A stretch of 17,340 nt of DNA from Desulfarculales bacterium UBA702 (GCA_002298165.1 DBMI01000040.1:1-17340); one strand, 5' to 3'; shown: positions 1 through 7,492, counted from the first letter of the stretch. The notes: generated by a model not told the origin, from the letters alone. Numbers and translations: made by a program.

Positions 1-116
1 CCGGTCCAAACAGTGGGAGGGGTTGGGGGAGGGGGATTTTTCACCGGAGCCTTCGGGCAACAGCCCCGATTCTAAGTGCCACCGGCATAGGGCAATTAAA
101 CATACCCCTTCCCTTT

Positions 117-140
117 AACCCGCAACCCGTAACCCGCAAC
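117..140. repeat. Three tandem copies of a 7-bp unit (AACCCGY)
   Basis: Units AACCCGC (117-123), AACCCGT (124-130) and AACCCGC (131-137) follow each other, with AAC continuing to 140. They end 10 bases before the ABC ATPase start codon, so they lie in its leader. The rest of 1-149 shows no other clear signal. No function can be assigned to the repeat from sequence alone. Confidence 0.6.
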
Positions 141-149
141 AGGCAAGGC

Positions 150-833
150 ATGGATTTCATAGTAGTCGCGGAAAATATCGTAAAGTCCTATGCCCGGGGG
201 GCGCAAAAGGTCTCTGTCCTGCACGGGATTAACCTCGAAGTCCGCACTGGTGAGTTCCTGGCGCTGATGGGGCCGTCCGGATCAGGGAAGACAACGCTTC
301 TAAACCTTATTGCTGGACTGGATATTGCCGACTCGGGAAAACTGGTGGTGGCCGGGACCGCAATCTCCGAACTAGGCGAGACGGATCTTGCCCGCTGGCG
401 GGCTCTGCACGTGGGGTTTATTTTTCAGTTCTATAATTTGCTGCCCGTGCTAAACGCCCTTGAAAATGTCGAACTGCCTCTCCACCTGCGACCGTTGTCG
501 AAAAAGCAGAGAAGGGAGCACGCGGTAACGGCACTGGAACTAGTGGGCCTCGCAGACCGCATGCGCCATTTTCCCGGCGAACTCTCAGGGGGCCAGCAGC
601 AGCGGGTGGCAATCGCCCGTGCAATAGTTACCGACCCAGCCCTCATTGTGGCTGACGAACCGACCGGGGATCTCGACAAGAATTCCGCTTCCGAGGTGTT
701 GAGGCTCCTCGAACAACTAAATACCGATTTCCAAAAAACCATAATAATGGTTACCCACGACCCGCGCGCCGCTGAAAAAGCCGGAAGAATGGCCCACTTG
801 GACAAGGGTATTTTAAATAATTCGGAGAGTTAG
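150..833 (+). CDS. ABC transporter ATP-binding protein, LolD/MacB type
   Basis: This 227-residue protein is a complete ABC ATPase domain that would power an inner-membrane permease from the cytoplasm. Visible motifs in order are Walker A GPSGSGKT (41-48), Q-loop Gln93 in FIFQFYNLLP, signature LSGGQQQR (145-152), Walker B ALIVADEPTGDLD (164-176) and the switch His203 in VTHD. The FQFYNLLPVLNALENVELPL region and the GDLD ending of Walker B are typical of the LolD/MacB/FtsE-like class, which works with FtsX-like permeases in lipoprotein export or efflux. The start at 150 gives the usual N-terminus; AGG at 141-143 is a modest ribosome site. The next gene downstream is convergent, so the permease most likely lies to the left of the window. 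The substrate cannot be told. Confidence 0.92.
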   Translation: MDFIVVAENIVKSYARGAQKVSVLHGINLEVRTGEFLALMGPSGSGKTTLLNLIAGLDIADSGKLVVAGTAISELGETDLARWRALHVGFIFQFYNLLPVLNALENVELPLHLRPLSKKQRREHAVTALELVGLADRMRHFPGELSGGQQQRVAIARAIVTDPALIVADEPTGDLDKNSASEVLRLLEQLNTDFQKTIIMVTHDPRAAEKAGRMAHLDKGILNNSES

Positions 834-864
834 TTCCTGCCGGCTTGATGCAGGCTACAAGTGG

Positions 865-884
865 GGCAGGCTTTCCAGCCTGCC
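865..884. repeat. Perfect palindromic repeat, copy 1 (GGCAGGCT-TTCC-AGCCTGCC)
   Basis: Arms at 865-872 and 877-884 are perfect reverse complements around the loop TTCC. The element sits in the gap between two convergent genes. There is no T-run on either side, so a simple intrinsic terminator is unlikely. The core CAGGCTTTCCAGCC recurs at 2115-2140 and 7309-7330, also between genes, so this belongs to a dispersed intergenic family. Confidence 0.7.
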
Positions 885-908
885 TCGGGTAGAAGTCGGC
901 GCGCTCTC

Positions 909-1931
909 TTACCGACCGCCCAATCCTGACTTCAAAACGATCTCTGCCTCGTCTTCCTCCATCTGTTCACTCTCAATAGAAGAAGTGTCCGCGGATCCGA
1001 ATCTTTTTTGCCGCTCGCCGGCAAGTGGAATTGTACGATCGAACCGAAGCTGAGTGATCTGTTCGGAGGTAAGACCGATTAGAAAAATCAGTGCGGAGAA
1101 TACGATCAGCATCTGAGAAGTCGGACCATAGCGGCCGTCGAGCATCCAGATCTTATAGATACCATATGCAATACCGGTGAGAAAAGTTACGAGGCTTGCC
1201 GGAAGGAAGATCTTCATTGGCGAGAAAAGGGTGGTGATCTTGAAAATAATCAGGAAAAATCGTGACCCGTCTCGCAGGAGCTTTATATGGCTCTTGCTGC
1301 CCTCTCGACGCTTTGCGCCCTTGATCGGCAAATAGGCAAGGCTGTAGCCGGAGCGTACGGTCGCAAGTGTGATAGTGGACGGGTACGAGAAAGTGTTTGG
1401 AAGAAGGGTTACGAATTCTTTTGCCAACCCGGCGCGGACCGCCCTGAATCCGGATGTGAGGTCTTCTATTCTGCGTCCGCAAACATAGCTTGCAAACCAG
1501 TTGTAGACACGGTTTGCGAGATTTCTGTGCGCGGTGGTATCCGATTCCGAGTTCCGGGCACCAACCACCATGTGGTATTTTTCAAGCATTCTCAGCAGTT
1601 CGGGGATTTGTTCGGGCGGGTGCTGGCCGTCGGCATCGAGCATTACGAGTGCGACCCCGCGGGCATGCCTTATCCCGGTCTTGATGGCTGCGCCGTTTCC
1701 GATATTGTAGGGGTGGCGCAGGACGACTGCCCCGGCTTCCAGGGCCTTTTCCGCCGTATTATCAGTTGATCCGTCATCTATGAGGAGTATTTCATAGCTC
1801 GGGTTATAGCCGTCGAGTGCTTCACGGACCCTGGCGATAACGGACCCGATGCCCTCAGCCTCGTTTTTCGCGGGTATTATTACGCTGATCTGCGGCGGTT
1901 CGTCAGATTTGGACCTTTTCCTAACTTGCAC
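909..1931 (-). CDS. Family 2 glycosyltransferase, polyprenyl-phosphate sugar transferase-like, membrane-anchored
   Basis: This 340-residue protein has a GT-A glycosyltransferase domain at about 14-215: VIIPAKNEA (18-26), the nucleotide-binding pair Asp52-Asp53 in LLIDDGSTDNT, the metal-binding DADG (99-102) and DLTSGFRAV (157-165). Two hydrophobic segments follow at about 240-260 and 272-290, then a charged acidic tail. This layout matches DPM1/GtrB-like enzymes, which move a sugar from a nucleotide donor to a lipid phosphate at the cytoplasmic face of the membrane. The GTG start at 1931 is supported by AAGGAG on the minus strand (1938-1943) with 6 bases of spacing. The actual sugar and acceptor are not visible. 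It is transcribed alone and diverges from def. Confidence 0.88.
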   Translation of the reverse strand: MQVRKRSKSDEPPQISVIIPAKNEAEGIGSVIARVREALDGYNPSYEILLIDDGSTDNTAEKALEAGAVVLRHPYNIGNGAAIKTGIRHARGVALVMLDADGQHPPEQIPELLRMLEKYHMVVGARNSESDTTAHRNLANRVYNWFASYVCGRRIEDLTSGFRAVRAGLAKEFVTLLPNTFSYPSTITLATVRSGYSLAYLPIKGAKRREGSKSHIKLLRDGSRFFLIIFKITTLFSPMKIFLPASLVTFLTGIAYGIYKIWMLDGRYGPTSQMLIVFSALIFLIGLTSEQITQLRFDRTIPLAGERQKRFGSADTSSIESEQMEEDEAEIVLKSGLGGR

Positions 1932-2370
1932 CAGGGACTCCTTTTTTCAGATTTTTCGGTATCAGGTACACCGCGTGATTTTCCAGATTTGCCGGGTTTG
2001 AATTCCGCCCACAATACCTGGAACCCGCGGCAAACACTTTGACCCATCCAGATATCAAGCACAATTCGTGCCGGAGCATTCGTGAGCGTCTGGAGGGCAA
2101 TCAGGTTTTCATTAGGCAGACAGGCTTTCCAGCCCTGCCCGCAAAGGAGTACTCAGAATTCATGAGACGGGAGGATGCAACCTGCCCCACATCCATGCCG
2201 ACCATAATGAATGCTACATGGCTGTTACTTTCTGGCGAACCGTGCTCCTTTTCTTTATACATTGAAAATAGTGCCTCAAAATTTTAAAATGAGTAATCTT
2301 GACTCATGGCGGGAATTTGACTCTTGAATACTTCCGTCGAATGTCGCCGATTTTTGCAGAGGAACCATAA
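1932..2370. other. Divergent intergenic region between the glycosyltransferase and def
   Basis: These 439 bases have no convincing gene; the short ORFs here show neither a ribosome site nor a recognisable product. Contents that can be supported are the glycosyltransferase ribosome site at 1938-1943, a degenerate copy of the dispersed palindrome at 2115-2140, and two copies of TTGACTC at 2299-2305 and 2317-2323, 18 bases apart, which resemble -35 boxes but have no good -10 partner. The def ribosome site AGAGGA is at 2358-2363. Promoters for both flanking transcripts must lie here. Confidence 0.5.
2115..2140. repeat. Dispersed palindromic repeat, copy 2 (degenerate)
   Basis: The core CAGGCTTTCCAGCC at 2121-2134 is the same as in the copies at 865-884 and 7309-7330. 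The outer arms differ (GGCAGA on the left, CTGCCC on the right), so pairing is imperfect here. It lies in the glycosyltransferase/def divergent gap. Confidence 0.5.
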
Positions 2371-2883
2371 ATGTCAATTCTTGATATTCGTACATACCCC
2401 GACCCCGTTCTGCGGCGTAAGGCAGAAACCGTCGAAAAAATTGATGAAAGTATTCTGCGGCTCATCGAGGACATGGCGGAGACGATGTATAACGCGCCGG
2501 GGATAGGTTTGGCGGCAAACCAGGTGGGACGGCCGGTAAAGGTGCTCGTTATAGATTTGCAGAGGGAAAATTCCGAAAATGGACTTATTGCGCTGATAAA
2601 TCCCGAGCTTGTGTCGGGCCGCGGTGAAGTCAATTATGAAGAGGGCTGTTTGAGCGTGCCGGAGTTTTATTCCCAGGTCAATCGTTTCGAGGAGGTTGTT
2701 GTTTGCGCGCTCGACCGTGAAGGGAAGAATGTTGAAATCAACGCGGACGGCCTGCTCGCAATAGCCCTCCAGCACGAGATCGACCACCTGGAAGGAAAGC
2801 TTTTCATAGACCTGATGAGTCCGGTTGCCAGAGATATCTTCAAGCGCAAATGGAAGAAGAAACACAAGGAGGAGAAGGAATAA
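2371..2883 (+). CDS. def: Peptide deformylase
   Basis: This 170-residue enzyme removes the formyl group from the N-terminal formyl-methionine of new proteins at the ribosome exit. All three family motifs are present: GIGLAANQVG (44-53), EGCLSVP (91-97, metal ligand Cys93) and QHEIDHLEG (134-142, ligands His135 and His139, catalytic Glu136). Length is normal for the bacterial enzyme, and the tail is very rich in Lys and Glu. The start is supported by AGAGGA at 2358-2363 with 7 bases of spacing. It is the first gene of the operon with fmt, with which it overlaps; making the formylating and deformylating enzymes together is common in bacteria. Confidence 0.97.
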   Translation: MSILDIRTYPDPVLRRKAETVEKIDESILRLIEDMAETMYNAPGIGLAANQVGRPVKVLVIDLQRENSENGLIALINPELVSGRGEVNYEEGCLSVPEFYSQVNRFEEVVVCALDREGKNVEINADGLLAIALQHEIDHLEGKLFIDLMSPVARDIFKRKWKKKHKEEKE

Positions 2884-3827
2884 AGACTCGGCTTCCCGAC
2901 CTGGTCTTCCTTGGGACCCCCCATTTTGCCCTACCGTCGCTCAGATCCATTATAGAAGCTGGCGCGCCGGTGCGGCTCGTTGTAACACAGCCTGACAGGC
3001 CATCGGGCCGCGGCCGAAAACTTTCACCGTCTCCCGTCAAAAATCTGGCAAATCAGCTGGGCATTCCTGTCTTTCAGCCAGAACGCATCCGCGGGACCCA
3101 AATTATTGATGAAATAAAATCTTACGGCGTCGAATGCGCCGTCGTAGTGGCCTTCGGCCAGATACTGCCACAGGAGTTCCTGGACGCATTTGCGCTCGGG
3201 ACTCTGAACGTCCATGCCTCTCTTCTGCCCCGGTATCGGGGGGCTGCACCCATACACCGTGCTATCCTTTCCGGGGATGATACAACCGGGATTTCCATAA
3301 TGCTTCTGGATGCCGGGATGGATACCGGACCGGTGCTCTCGCAAAAAGAGGTCGCCATATCCGTCGAAGAGACCTTCGGCACTTTACACGATAAGCTCTC
3401 GATTACCGGCGCCGAGCTTCTCTCCGAGACACTTCCCGCGTGGGCGTGCGGCGAAATCGAGCCCCAAATCCAGGATGGCTCGATTGCCACCTACGCGCCT
3501 CCCCTCATGAAGGAGGAGTTCAGGATTGATTGGAGACTTCCCGCAAAAAATATTATAAATACAGTTCGGGCGTTCGATCCCTGGCCCGGCGCATACTTTT
3601 CCCTCGACAGGAAACGCATAAAATGTTTCGGGGTGCGCCACTTTCCCTGGACCGGATCGGGCGGGGCGGGTGAGGTTGTCGGCGTGGCACAATCCGGGAT
3701 AATTGTAACCGGAGGCGACCGGAGGGCGCTCTCGATCGGAGAGCTTCAAATGGAAGGGCAGCGACGCATGTCCGCTGGTGAATTCGTTCGGGGCCGGCCA
3801 CTCCCGGCAGGTACTTTCCTGGAATAG
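2850..3827 (+). CDS. fmt: Methionyl-tRNA formyltransferase
   Basis: This 325-residue enzyme formylates initiator Met-tRNA using 10-formyltetrahydrofolate. The N-terminal Rossmann-type domain contains VFLGTPHFALPSL (19-31) and the catalytic set Asn120, His122 (LNVHASLLPRYRG) and Asp158 (AGMDTGPVL), matching Asn108/His110/Asp146 of the E. coli enzyme. The C-terminal part after about residue 215 is the tRNA-binding domain. The only standard start in this frame, ATG 2850, overlaps def by 34 bases, has no clear ribosome site and adds about ten residues before the usual N-terminus. A strong AAGGAGG (2866-2872) instead sits 7 bases before an ATA codon at 2880, where homologues would be expected to begin. 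Function is certain; the start is not. Confidence 0.95.
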   Translation: MEEETQGGEGIKTRLPDLVFLGTPHFALPSLRSIIEAGAPVRLVVTQPDRPSGRGRKLSPSPVKNLANQLGIPVFQPERIRGTQIIDEIKSYGVECAVVVAFGQILPQEFLDAFALGTLNVHASLLPRYRGAAPIHRAILSGDDTTGISIMLLDAGMDTGPVLSQKEVAISVEETFGTLHDKLSITGAELLSETLPAWACGEIEPQIQDGSIATYAPPLMKEEFRIDWRLPAKNIINTVRAFDPWPGAYFSLDRKRIKCFGVRHFPWTGSGGAGEVVGVAQSGIIVTGGDRRALSIGELQMEGQRRMSAGEFVRGRPLPAGTFLE

Positions 3828-3831
3828 GTCC

Positions 3832-4650
3832 GTGGGAAAAAAGATTGTAAATCCTCACCAGCCGGGGACCTTCTCCGATTTCGCACCTTCCCGGGATATT
3901 TCCGGCAAAAAGGTTATCATATTACTTATTCTCCTTGTAGCCGTCCTTGCAACCGCACTCCTCGGCCTCCTCTACATTGTCCCATATTACGGGTTCAGCC
4001 GTATTTTCTCCCATCTGCCCCTCATAATGGGCTTGCTGTCGGGATTGCTTGCAACTGCGATTCTTATCAGTACGGGCGTGCTTGTGGCCGTCGTAGCCCT
4101 GGGCCGTGACGTCCCATTTTCGCTAAAACTCCGAAGCATTGCCGCAAAGGTCCTCCTGCCTGTGCTGGTCGGTGTCGGAAAACTGGTGGGACTAAAGCGG
4201 GAAGAGGTCCAGCACGCCTATGTAGCCGTAAACAACGAGTTGGTGCTCGCGCAATACCGAAACGGCAGACGGCCAAAATCAATTTTGCTGCTTTTGCCCC
4301 ATTGTCTCCAGGACAAAGACTGCACCGTCAAGATTACCTACAGGGCTGAGAACTGCAAGCGTTGCGGCAAGTGCCGCATAAAGGGCCTGCTCGAACTTGC
4401 CGAACAATACGGGGCCAGCATGGCCGTTGCCACCGGCGGAACCATAGCCAGGCGCATCGTAATCGAGAGGCGCCCCGATCTTATAATAGCAGTTGCCTGC
4501 GAAAGGGACCTAACCAGCGGAATCCAGGATACCACTCCTTTGCCCGTGTACGGGATCTTCAACCAGCGCCCCTTTGGACCCTGTCTCAACACTCAGGTCG
4601 CGCTCGACCGGGTCGAATCCGTGCTGAAGGAACTCTGCGCGCTGCGATAA
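3832..4650 (+). CDS. DUF116 family membrane protein with cysteine cluster
   Basis: The GTG start at 3832, four bases after the fmt stop, gives 272 residues; an upstream GTG at 3778 would overlap fmt and add 18 residues. Two membrane segments are visible at about 28-51 and 62-90. A soluble part carries Cys158, Cys164 and the CKRCGKC cluster (Cys175, Cys178, Cys181), followed by TGGTIARRIV (201-210), Cys223 in VACERDL and Cys251 in FGPCLNTQVALDRV. This pattern is that of the DUF116 family, whose biochemical role is unknown to me; the cysteine spacing suggests an iron-sulfur or metal site, which is inference. Its place between fmt and rsmB in the same strand and tight spacing indicates cotranscription with translation genes. 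Confidence 0.85.
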   Translation: MGKKIVNPHQPGTFSDFAPSRDISGKKVIILLILLVAVLATALLGLLYIVPYYGFSRIFSHLPLIMGLLSGLLATAILISTGVLVAVVALGRDVPFSLKLRSIAAKVLLPVLVGVGKLVGLKREEVQHAYVAVNNELVLAQYRNGRRPKSILLLLPHCLQDKDCTVKITYRAENCKRCGKCRIKGLLELAEQYGASMAVATGGTIARRIVIERRPDLIIAVACERDLTSGIQDTTPLPVYGIFNQRPFGPCLNTQVALDRVESVLKELCALR

Positions 4651-4717
4651 AATCCGGGACAGCACTTAAATTTAAATAATGGGACCTCGATTTTTGAGGC
4701 CGGCCGATAATAAAGAG

Positions 4718-6070
4718 ATGATCACACCTAGAGTACTGGCTTACCAGATTTTGCTTCAGATCGAGCAGAAGCCGTCGCACACAGATCGAATGATCCGGAC
4801 TGTCCTGGACCGTCATTCGGGTCTGGAGGAACGCGACCGGGCGCTTTTGACCGAACTCGTCTATGGAGTCGTGCGCTGGAAGCTGCGCCTCGACTTTCAA
4901 ATCGATCAACTCAGCAGGATAAAGCCGGAAAAAATCACACCGGAGGTGCGCGTTCTGCTGCGGTTGGCGCTCTACCAGATTTTCTTTCTGGACCGCGTTC
5001 CTAACCATGCGGCTGTAAATGAGGCGGTAAATCTTGCAAAAACGAGCCAGCCCGAACACGTGGTGAAGTTTATAAACGGTATGCTTCGCGAGGCAACCAG
5101 GAGAAGCGATAACTGGGAACTGGCCATGGCAGGAGATGATCCGGCCAAATACATCTCGGTTGCTACAGCGCACCCCGAATGGCTGGTCAGGAAGGTGGCC
5201 GGCCAGATCGGACTCGAAGAGGCATTGCTTTTCTTCGAGGCTAACAACCATGTTGCACCCGCGGTCTTCAGGGTGAATACTCTAAAGGTGACACGGGCCC
5301 ACGTAATTGAATCGCTTAAAGAGGAAGGACTCGATGCGCTCCCGTCGCCTTATCTGCTCCACGCAATTCGGATTACATCCCCCCGTCGGGATGTAGCGCA
5401 AACCGAAGCTTTCAGGGCGGGATGGATACAGGCCCAGGATGAGGCTTCTCAAATTGTTACCCACCTGCTTGCTCCCGTTCCCGGCGAACGCGTCCTGGAT
5501 CTTTGCTCCGGGTTCGGCATCAAATCCACTCATCTTGCGATTTTCATGGAAAATGAGGGCGAGGTGCTCTCGGTTGATAACTCCGCCTGGAAACTGGAAG
5601 AACTGAAAAGAAGCGCCGAGCGGCAGGGTATCGGCATCATCCAGACCCTTGTCGAAGACATTTTACAGCTTGAGTCATCGAAAACAGGCCTTTTTGATAA
5701 AGTACTGCTCGATGCGCCCTGTACCGGTTTTGGAGCAATCCGGCGAAATCCCGATATCAGGTGGAACAGGCACATTAAGGATCCTTACCGAATGTCACAG
5801 CTTCAAAAAGAGCTGCTCGCACGTGCCGTTTTCTTTCTTAAACCCGGAGGCTCGATTGTTTATGCCACCTGCACGGTCCTTTCCGAAGAGGACGAAGAGG
5901 TTGTCCAGCATTTTTCCGGTTCTTATCCGAATTTTCAGCTCCAAAACGCCGCCGATTATCTCCCCCAGACCTGCTTCGAAATGATATCCGGGCCGTACTT
6001 TCGCTCATGGCCCCATAAGCATGATGTTGACGGGTTTTTTGCCGCGAGATTGAAAAAGGAGGAGCTGTAA
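4718..6070 (+). CDS. rsmB: 16S rRNA (cytosine-967-C5)-methyltransferase RsmB
   Basis: The 450-residue protein has an N-terminal NusB-like helical RNA-binding domain (about 1-135, with NHAAVNEAVNLAK at 96-108) and a C-terminal SAM-dependent methyltransferase domain. Motif IV DAPCTGFG (332-339) and motif VI YATCTVLSEEDEE (382-394) supply the two cysteines used by RNA m5C enzymes, Cys335 and Cys385. The SAM loop reads DLCSGFGIKSTHL (261-273) where the usual form is close to DLCAAPGGKTTHL, so it is divergent but keeps the Cys and Lys. The C-terminal DGFFAARL is typical. ATG 4718 is preferred because it gives the family-like N-terminus; ATG 4679 is also in frame (463 residues), and neither has a strong ribosome site. 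It is the last gene of the def operon. Confidence 0.93.
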   Translation: MITPRVLAYQILLQIEQKPSHTDRMIRTVLDRHSGLEERDRALLTELVYGVVRWKLRLDFQIDQLSRIKPEKITPEVRVLLRLALYQIFFLDRVPNHAAVNEAVNLAKTSQPEHVVKFINGMLREATRRSDNWELAMAGDDPAKYISVATAHPEWLVRKVAGQIGLEEALLFFEANNHVAPAVFRVNTLKVTRAHVIESLKEEGLDALPSPYLLHAIRITSPRRDVAQTEAFRAGWIQAQDEASQIVTHLLAPVPGERVLDLCSGFGIKSTHLAIFMENEGEVLSVDNSAWKLEELKRSAERQGIGIIQTLVEDILQLESSKTGLFDKVLLDAPCTGFGAIRRNPDIRWNRHIKDPYRMSQLQKELLARAVFFLKPGGSIVYATCTVLSEEDEEVVQHFSGSYPNFQLQNAADYLPQTCFEMISGPYFRSWPHKHDVDGFFAARLKKEEL

Positions 6071-6142
6071 ACCTGAAAGCTAAAAAGCTCGGAGTGAGTT
6101 GCGGGTCAAACGCTTTCAGCGCAAGGGACTGAAGTATAATGT

Positions 6143-6171
6143 AAAAGGCCGGGGATATTGCCCGGCCTTTT
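6143..6171. terminator. Intrinsic terminator after rsmB, probably bidirectional
   Basis: Perfect 11-bp arms AAAAGGCCGGG (6143-6153) and CCCGGCCTTTT (6161-6171) flank a 7-base loop. The plus strand ends the stem in TTTT after rsmB. Read on the minus strand it also ends in TTTT, so it could stop the small minus-strand ORF at 6207-6320. Confidence 0.8.
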
Positions 6172-6206
6172 GGATATGAGAAGAGAAATCTATATAAAGT
6201 CTATGT

Positions 6207-6320
6207 TTATGAAAGGTCGCAGTTATCCAGTTCCCCAACCAGAAGATATTCTATTTCCAGCGGATTCAAATCTTCTTCAACCAGCTTCTTTTTTTCCGGA
6301 ACAGTTAGTTTCAATTCCAT
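6207..6320 (-). CDS. Possible small acidic protein, 37 residues
   Basis: The ORF starts at ATG 6320 (minus) and ends with TAA at 6207-6209. It begins MELKLTVPEKKK and continues with an acidic, hydrophobic stretch (LEIEYLLVGELD), ending NCDLS. Support comes from a GGAG ribosome site (6327-6330) with 6 bases of spacing, an amphipathic-looking composition, and the two-way terminator 36 bases after its stop. A weak promoter-like pair is upstream (6380-6406). No membrane segment or known motif is visible and I do not recognise the family. It could still be a chance ORF; the length gives little statistical weight. Confidence 0.42.
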   Translation of the reverse strand: MELKLTVPEKKKLVEEDLNPLEIEYLLVGELDNCDLS

Positions 6321-6734
6321 GGCCGTCTCCAAAATATGAGAACTGCTACATGTCTACACTCAGTCTCTCTTGGCCCGCAAGTTAACCACATTCTTTAGCT
6401 TGTCAATATTTTTGGCTGCAAAACTGTCTCGCCTATCGCCACCATCACCAGACAAGTGCGAGGACCCGGCAGGGCAAAAGGCTTCTGCTTTCTCCGAGAG
6501 GAGTTTTTAGATGAGGGAAAAAGCTTTTTCAGGGTATATTATGCCGTAATGGAGAAATACCAGCGCCGCATTTACCTCGAATGGCCTATATCGGTGCCGG
6601 GTCCCTTAAGCCGCTCTCGACCGCAAATCTGCCGTCGTCTCAGTGATTTATGAGATCCATGAACTACTGACAACCGTTGGCCGGCTAATTATTTTTTCTT
6701 TTGGAGTATCTTTTACCTGCTGATGGAGGCGGTA
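6321..6734. other. Intergenic region upstream of the bifunctional nuclease gene
   Basis: About 414 bases hold no convincing gene. On the minus strand TTGACA (6401-6406 reversed) and TTAACT (6380-6385 reversed) with 15 bases between them form a weak promoter candidate for the 37-residue ORF. On the plus strand CTGACA (6667-6672) followed by an AT-rich stretch at 6686-6701 could be a promoter for the nuclease gene. The plus-strand ribosome site GGAGG is at 6725-6729. No repeat or structured RNA stands out. Confidence 0.4.
6380..6406 (-). promoter_or_regulatory. Weak sigma-70-like promoter candidate for the small minus-strand ORF
   Basis: Read on the minus strand, TTGACA (6406-6401) is a perfect -35 box. 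The best -10 is TTAACT (6385-6380), 15 bases away, which is short of the usual 16-18. The start codon at 6320 would follow after a leader of roughly 50 bases. Confidence 0.25.
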
Positions 6735-7190
6735 ATGGAAAAAAGTGAGTTCATCGAGGTCAAGGATGTCTTCATCAAGACCGACAGGATCCAGGGGAAC
6801 ATGGTCATCCTGAAAGAGTCGGAGGAGGACAGCCTGTATTTTCTGATGTTCGTGGGCGATGCGGAAATCACCGCGATCGCCAAGGAGAAGGGGCTGGTTG
6901 AGCCGAAGAGGCCGCTTACCCATGACCTTTATTTGACCATTCTCGAGCGTGCCGGAGCGGTGTTCGAAAAGGTGGAAATCTCCGAAATGCGTGAGAATAC
7001 ATTTTATGCCAAGGTGTTCGTGCGTATAAACGGCGAGGAGGTTGTCTTCGACAGCAGGCCAAGTGATGCCGTGGCCCTGGCGCTTCACGAGAAAATCTCG
7101 GTTTTTGTCCACAAGAAACTGCTGCGCCGCGAACTGAGTCCCGAGGAAGTCCAGGAATTCGAGATGATAGTAAAGACGGTAAAGTTCTGA
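6735..7190 (+). CDS. Bifunctional nuclease family protein (DUF151)
   Basis: This 151-residue protein matches the DUF151/BFN family, small proteins reported to have RNase and DNase activity in plants and found widely in bacteria with an unclear role. The family signature is seen in the strand pattern VFVRINGEEVVFDSRPSDAV (95-114), with the conserved DSRPSDAVALAL (106-117), and in the N-terminal FIEVKDV and LYFLMFVGDAEITAIA blocks. ATG 6735 is chosen because GGAGG (6725-6729) lies 5 bases before it; an ATG at 6723 is in frame but would place that site inside the gene. It stands alone: the neighbouring gaps exceed 300 bases on both sides. Nuclease activity is family knowledge, not shown here. 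Confidence 0.88.
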   Translation: MEKSEFIEVKDVFIKTDRIQGNMVILKESEEDSLYFLMFVGDAEITAIAKEKGLVEPKRPLTHDLYLTILERAGAVFEKVEISEMRENTFYAKVFVRINGEEVVFDSRPSDAVALALHEKISVFVHKKLLRRELSPEEVQEFEMIVKTVKF

Positions 7191-7492
7191 TCGCGTAAGC
7201 CACTGATATCCCTGGAGGAATGCAACCAGCTAAGTTGTGTTTGACTTGGTTCGCCCTTTTCGATAGAGGTTGACCCGGAGTCGAATTTCTCGCAGGTGTG
7301 ACATTATAGGGCAGGCTTTCCAGCCTGCGCCAACCCGTCCAGAGTTGACTGCCTGAGCCGGTGACCCCGGCTCCTGCTATTTTGCTGACGGCAAATGCTG
7401 CATAACTGCAATCGCTGGCTCAAGCCAAGGTGCCGGTTTAGCGCGAACCTGCTCCCGGGGCTTGGCACTAATTTTTTGAAAAGGAATGCTCA
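7191..7492. other. Intergenic region with hairpins between the nuclease gene and rdgC-like gene
   Basis: There is no credible gene in these 302 bases. It holds the third copy of the dispersed palindrome (7309-7330), then a GC-rich hairpin with arms GAGCCGG (7355-7361) and CCGGCTC (7367-7373), and just after it a smaller one with arms TTTGC and GCAAA (about 7381-7396). Neither has a strong T-run. The rdgC-like ribosome site AAGGA is at 7481-7485. Confidence 0.5.
7309..7330. repeat. Dispersed palindromic repeat, copy 3
   Basis: Arms GCAGGCT (7311-7317) and AGCCTGC (7322-7328) pair perfectly around TTCC. The core is identical to the copy at 865-884; both copies are intergenic. Confidence 0.65.

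Noticed and set aside
1..75. Open frame to TAA at 73-75 that could be the C-terminus of an upstream permease
   Set aside because: It is very short and Gly-rich low-complexity, with nothing typical of a permease end; the window edge prevents any test.
6456..6653. Plus-strand 65-codon ORF upstream of the nuclease gene
   Set aside because: It has no ribosome site or family resemblance, and its Arg/Pro-rich composition looks like a chance frame.
7219..7272. ATG with GGAGG just upstream, giving a 17-residue ORF after the nuclease gene
   Set aside because: The GGAGG is only one base from the ATG, too close for normal initiation, and the ORF is tiny.
7464..7480. TGGCAC followed by TAATT and TTTTGA, resembling a sigma-54 promoter before the rdgC-like gene
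   Set aside because: The required GC in the -12 element is missing and it lies too close to the start codon.
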